This document shows positions 63,326-64,000 of a DNA stretch of 64,000 nucleotides, piece by piece (the first letter of the stretch is position 1; each line of letters starts with the position of its first letter). This DNA is from Labilibaculum sp041595635 (GTDB taxonomy: Bacteria; Bacteroidota; Bacteroidia; Bacteroidales; Marinifilaceae). Location: contig NZ_JBFHJW010000008.1 in the NCBI RefSeq assembly GCF_041595635.1, forward strand, positions 28,896 to 92,895. The letters are read 5' to 3'. The notes beneath the pieces were generated by a model, which saw nothing but the letters and a program-made list of their open reading frames with translations, made no database searches and had not been told where the DNA came from. The position numbers were made by a program, and so were the translations under genes.

Positions 63326-63433
63326 TAGTACCTCGACCGTAAAGGCTGTTTTTTGGTTTATCAGATGGGTAATAGTCCGTTATAAAACATAGAAATGCAT
63401 TGGATGTGATATCTGTTAATAAAAAAAAAAATG

Positions 63434-63441
63434 TAAATTTG
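63434..63441 (+). promoter_or_regulatory. Predicted -7 box of gcvH
   Basis: TAAATTTG matches TAnnTTTG, 38 bases before the ATG and just after a run of 12 A. Confidence 0.4.
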
Positions 63442-63479
63442 AGAAGTAATTTTATACTCAAAATAAACAACATACTATC

Positions 63480-63854
63480 ATGAATGTACCTGATAATTTA
63501 AAGTATACCAAAGATCACGAATGGATTCGTGTGGAAGGCGATGAAGCTTTCGTGGGGGTAACTGATTTTGCTCAGTCGGAGTTAGGAGATATTGTTTTTG
63601 TGGAAGTAGAAACCGAAGGTGATGAACTTGAGAAAGAGGAAATATTCGGAACCATAGAAGCCGTTAAAACTGTTTCTGATTTGTTTATGCCAGTTGGTGG
63701 TGAAGTGCTGTCCTTCAATGAAAAATTGGAAGATGCTCCTGAACTTATCAATTCTGATGCATACGGAGAAGGTTGGATCATAAAAATTAAAGTAAGCGAT
63801 AGTTCTCAGTTGGATACTTTATTATCAGCAGAGCAATACAAAGCATTATTGTAA
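63480..63854 (+). CDS. gcvH: Glycine cleavage system H protein
   Basis: This 124-residue protein is of standard length. The lipoylated Lys is Lys63 in GTIEAVKTVSDLF. The N-terminal LKYTKDHEWIRVEG and VTDFAQSELGDIVFVE segments are typical. The lipoyl arm carries the aminomethyl group between the P, T and L proteins. It follows sprA, as often seen in Bacteroidota, but with its own predicted promoter. An IS256-family element begins six bases after its stop. Confidence 0.95.
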   Translation: MNVPDNLKYTKDHEWIRVEGDEAFVGVTDFAQSELGDIVFVEVETEGDELEKEEIFGTIEAVKTVSDLFMPVGGEVLSFNEKLEDAPELINSDAYGEGWIIKIKVSDSSQLDTLLSAEQYKALL

Positions 63855-63860
63855 TAATAT

Positions 63861-64000
63861 GACACTGTCCCGCAAAGTGTGTAAGTGATATTTCCAGGGT
63901 TAGACTTTAGTTAAGTCTGACCCTTTCTTCAAATATAGCTAAAAACTGATTGAGTATCACTCCCCAGTTTTGGATCGGCATCGTCCATTTTATGGTCGCT
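63861..64000. mobile_element. IS256-family insertion sequence, left end in window
   Basis: Non-coding DNA starting about 63861 has ACTGTCCCGCAAAGTGTGTAA, resembling the terminal inverted repeat of IS256-family elements (ACTGTCC...AAGTGTGTAA). A transposase reading frame on the minus strand ends 46 bases inside. The outer end and target duplication cannot be checked because the element runs off the window. Confidence 0.75.
63907..64000 (-). CDS. IS256-family transposase, C-terminal fragment
   Basis: The last 30 residues are visible and end at TAA (complement of 63907-63909). They include TIKWTMPIQNWGVILNQFL and a final FEERVRLN. The KWTMPIQNW signature is the characteristic end of IS256/Mutator-type DDE transposases. 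The catalytic DDE part and start codon lie outside the window, so intactness is unknown. Confidence 0.85.
   Translation of the reverse strand, partial: ATIKWTMPIQNWGVILNQFLAIFEERVRLN

Noticed and set aside
63419..63431. Run of about 12 A upstream of gcvH as a switch tract
   Set aside because: It is non-coding and directly upstream of a -7 box; it may tune promoter strength, but there is no evidence of variation.

Overview
The window is AT-rich chromosomal DNA from a member of the Bacteroidota, most likely a marine member of the Bacteroidales/Marinilabiliales. The evidence is a complete sprA (the giant type IX secretion barrel), a PorP/SprF remnant beside an OmpA/PD40 protein, a SusC-like TonB receptor with a DUF4249 lipoprotein, an S46 dipeptidyl-peptidase, DUF4468/DUF4837/DUF4268 proteins, the gene order ruvA-sprA-gcvH, and promoter-like TAnnTTTG boxes. 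A family 6 alginate lyase suggests a marine habitat. The exact genus cannot be read from the sequence.

Layout. 1-2100: tail of an integrated mobile element (excisionase-like HTH fragment, winged-helix protein, possible replication initiator, small NK-rich protein), followed by a repeat-rich 500-bp non-coding stretch. 2181-7000: DUF4468 protein, PL6 alginate lyase and a pair of rhodanese proteins, one with its catalytic cysteine replaced. 7028-13717 (minus): four-gene surface operon of DUF4249 lipoprotein, unknown exported protein, TonB receptor and MG2-like protein. 13801-14247: NfeD-like protein. 14506-21080: acyl-CoA dehydrogenase followed by five mevalonate-pathway genes (type 2 IPP isomerase, HMG-CoA reductase, GYDIA-type GHMP kinase, diphosphomevalonate decarboxylase, mevalonate kinase). 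21125-30521: TPR histidine kinase, FadL-type porin, a Fic protein lacking its catalytic His, a 5'-truncated PorP gene with its OmpA partner, and sucCD.

31005-37607 is the most unusual cluster: YbjN/CesT-like protein, PspA, DUF4178, a Ser/Arg-rich membrane-anchored protein, a duplicated DUF350 membrane protein, a membrane-fused spermidine synthase, AdoMet decarboxylase and a K+ channel with an RCK domain that is split by a frameshift at an A8 tract. It resembles the E. coli yjfIJKLMC type of locus but carries polyamine synthesis enzymes and an ion channel, and no ATP-grasp ligase is visible.

37615-44828: RNase HI, DPP7-like S46 peptidase, RNase HII, a three-gene set (CotH-like, DUF4956, PPP-type phosphatase) and DUF4268. 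45004-45207: two initiator tRNAs in tandem. 45330-63854: housekeeping and envelope genes (M23 peptidase, dxr, rseP, tatA, lytic transglycosylase, DUF4837, M17 aminopeptidase, pdxA, ruvA, sprA, gcvH). The window ends inside an IS256-family element inserted just behind gcvH.

Two themes stand out. The mevalonate genes and dxr of the MEP pathway occur about 25 kb apart, so this organism may have two routes to isoprenoids. Several genes are damaged or have lost catalytic residues (Fic, one rhodanese, PorP, K+ channel).
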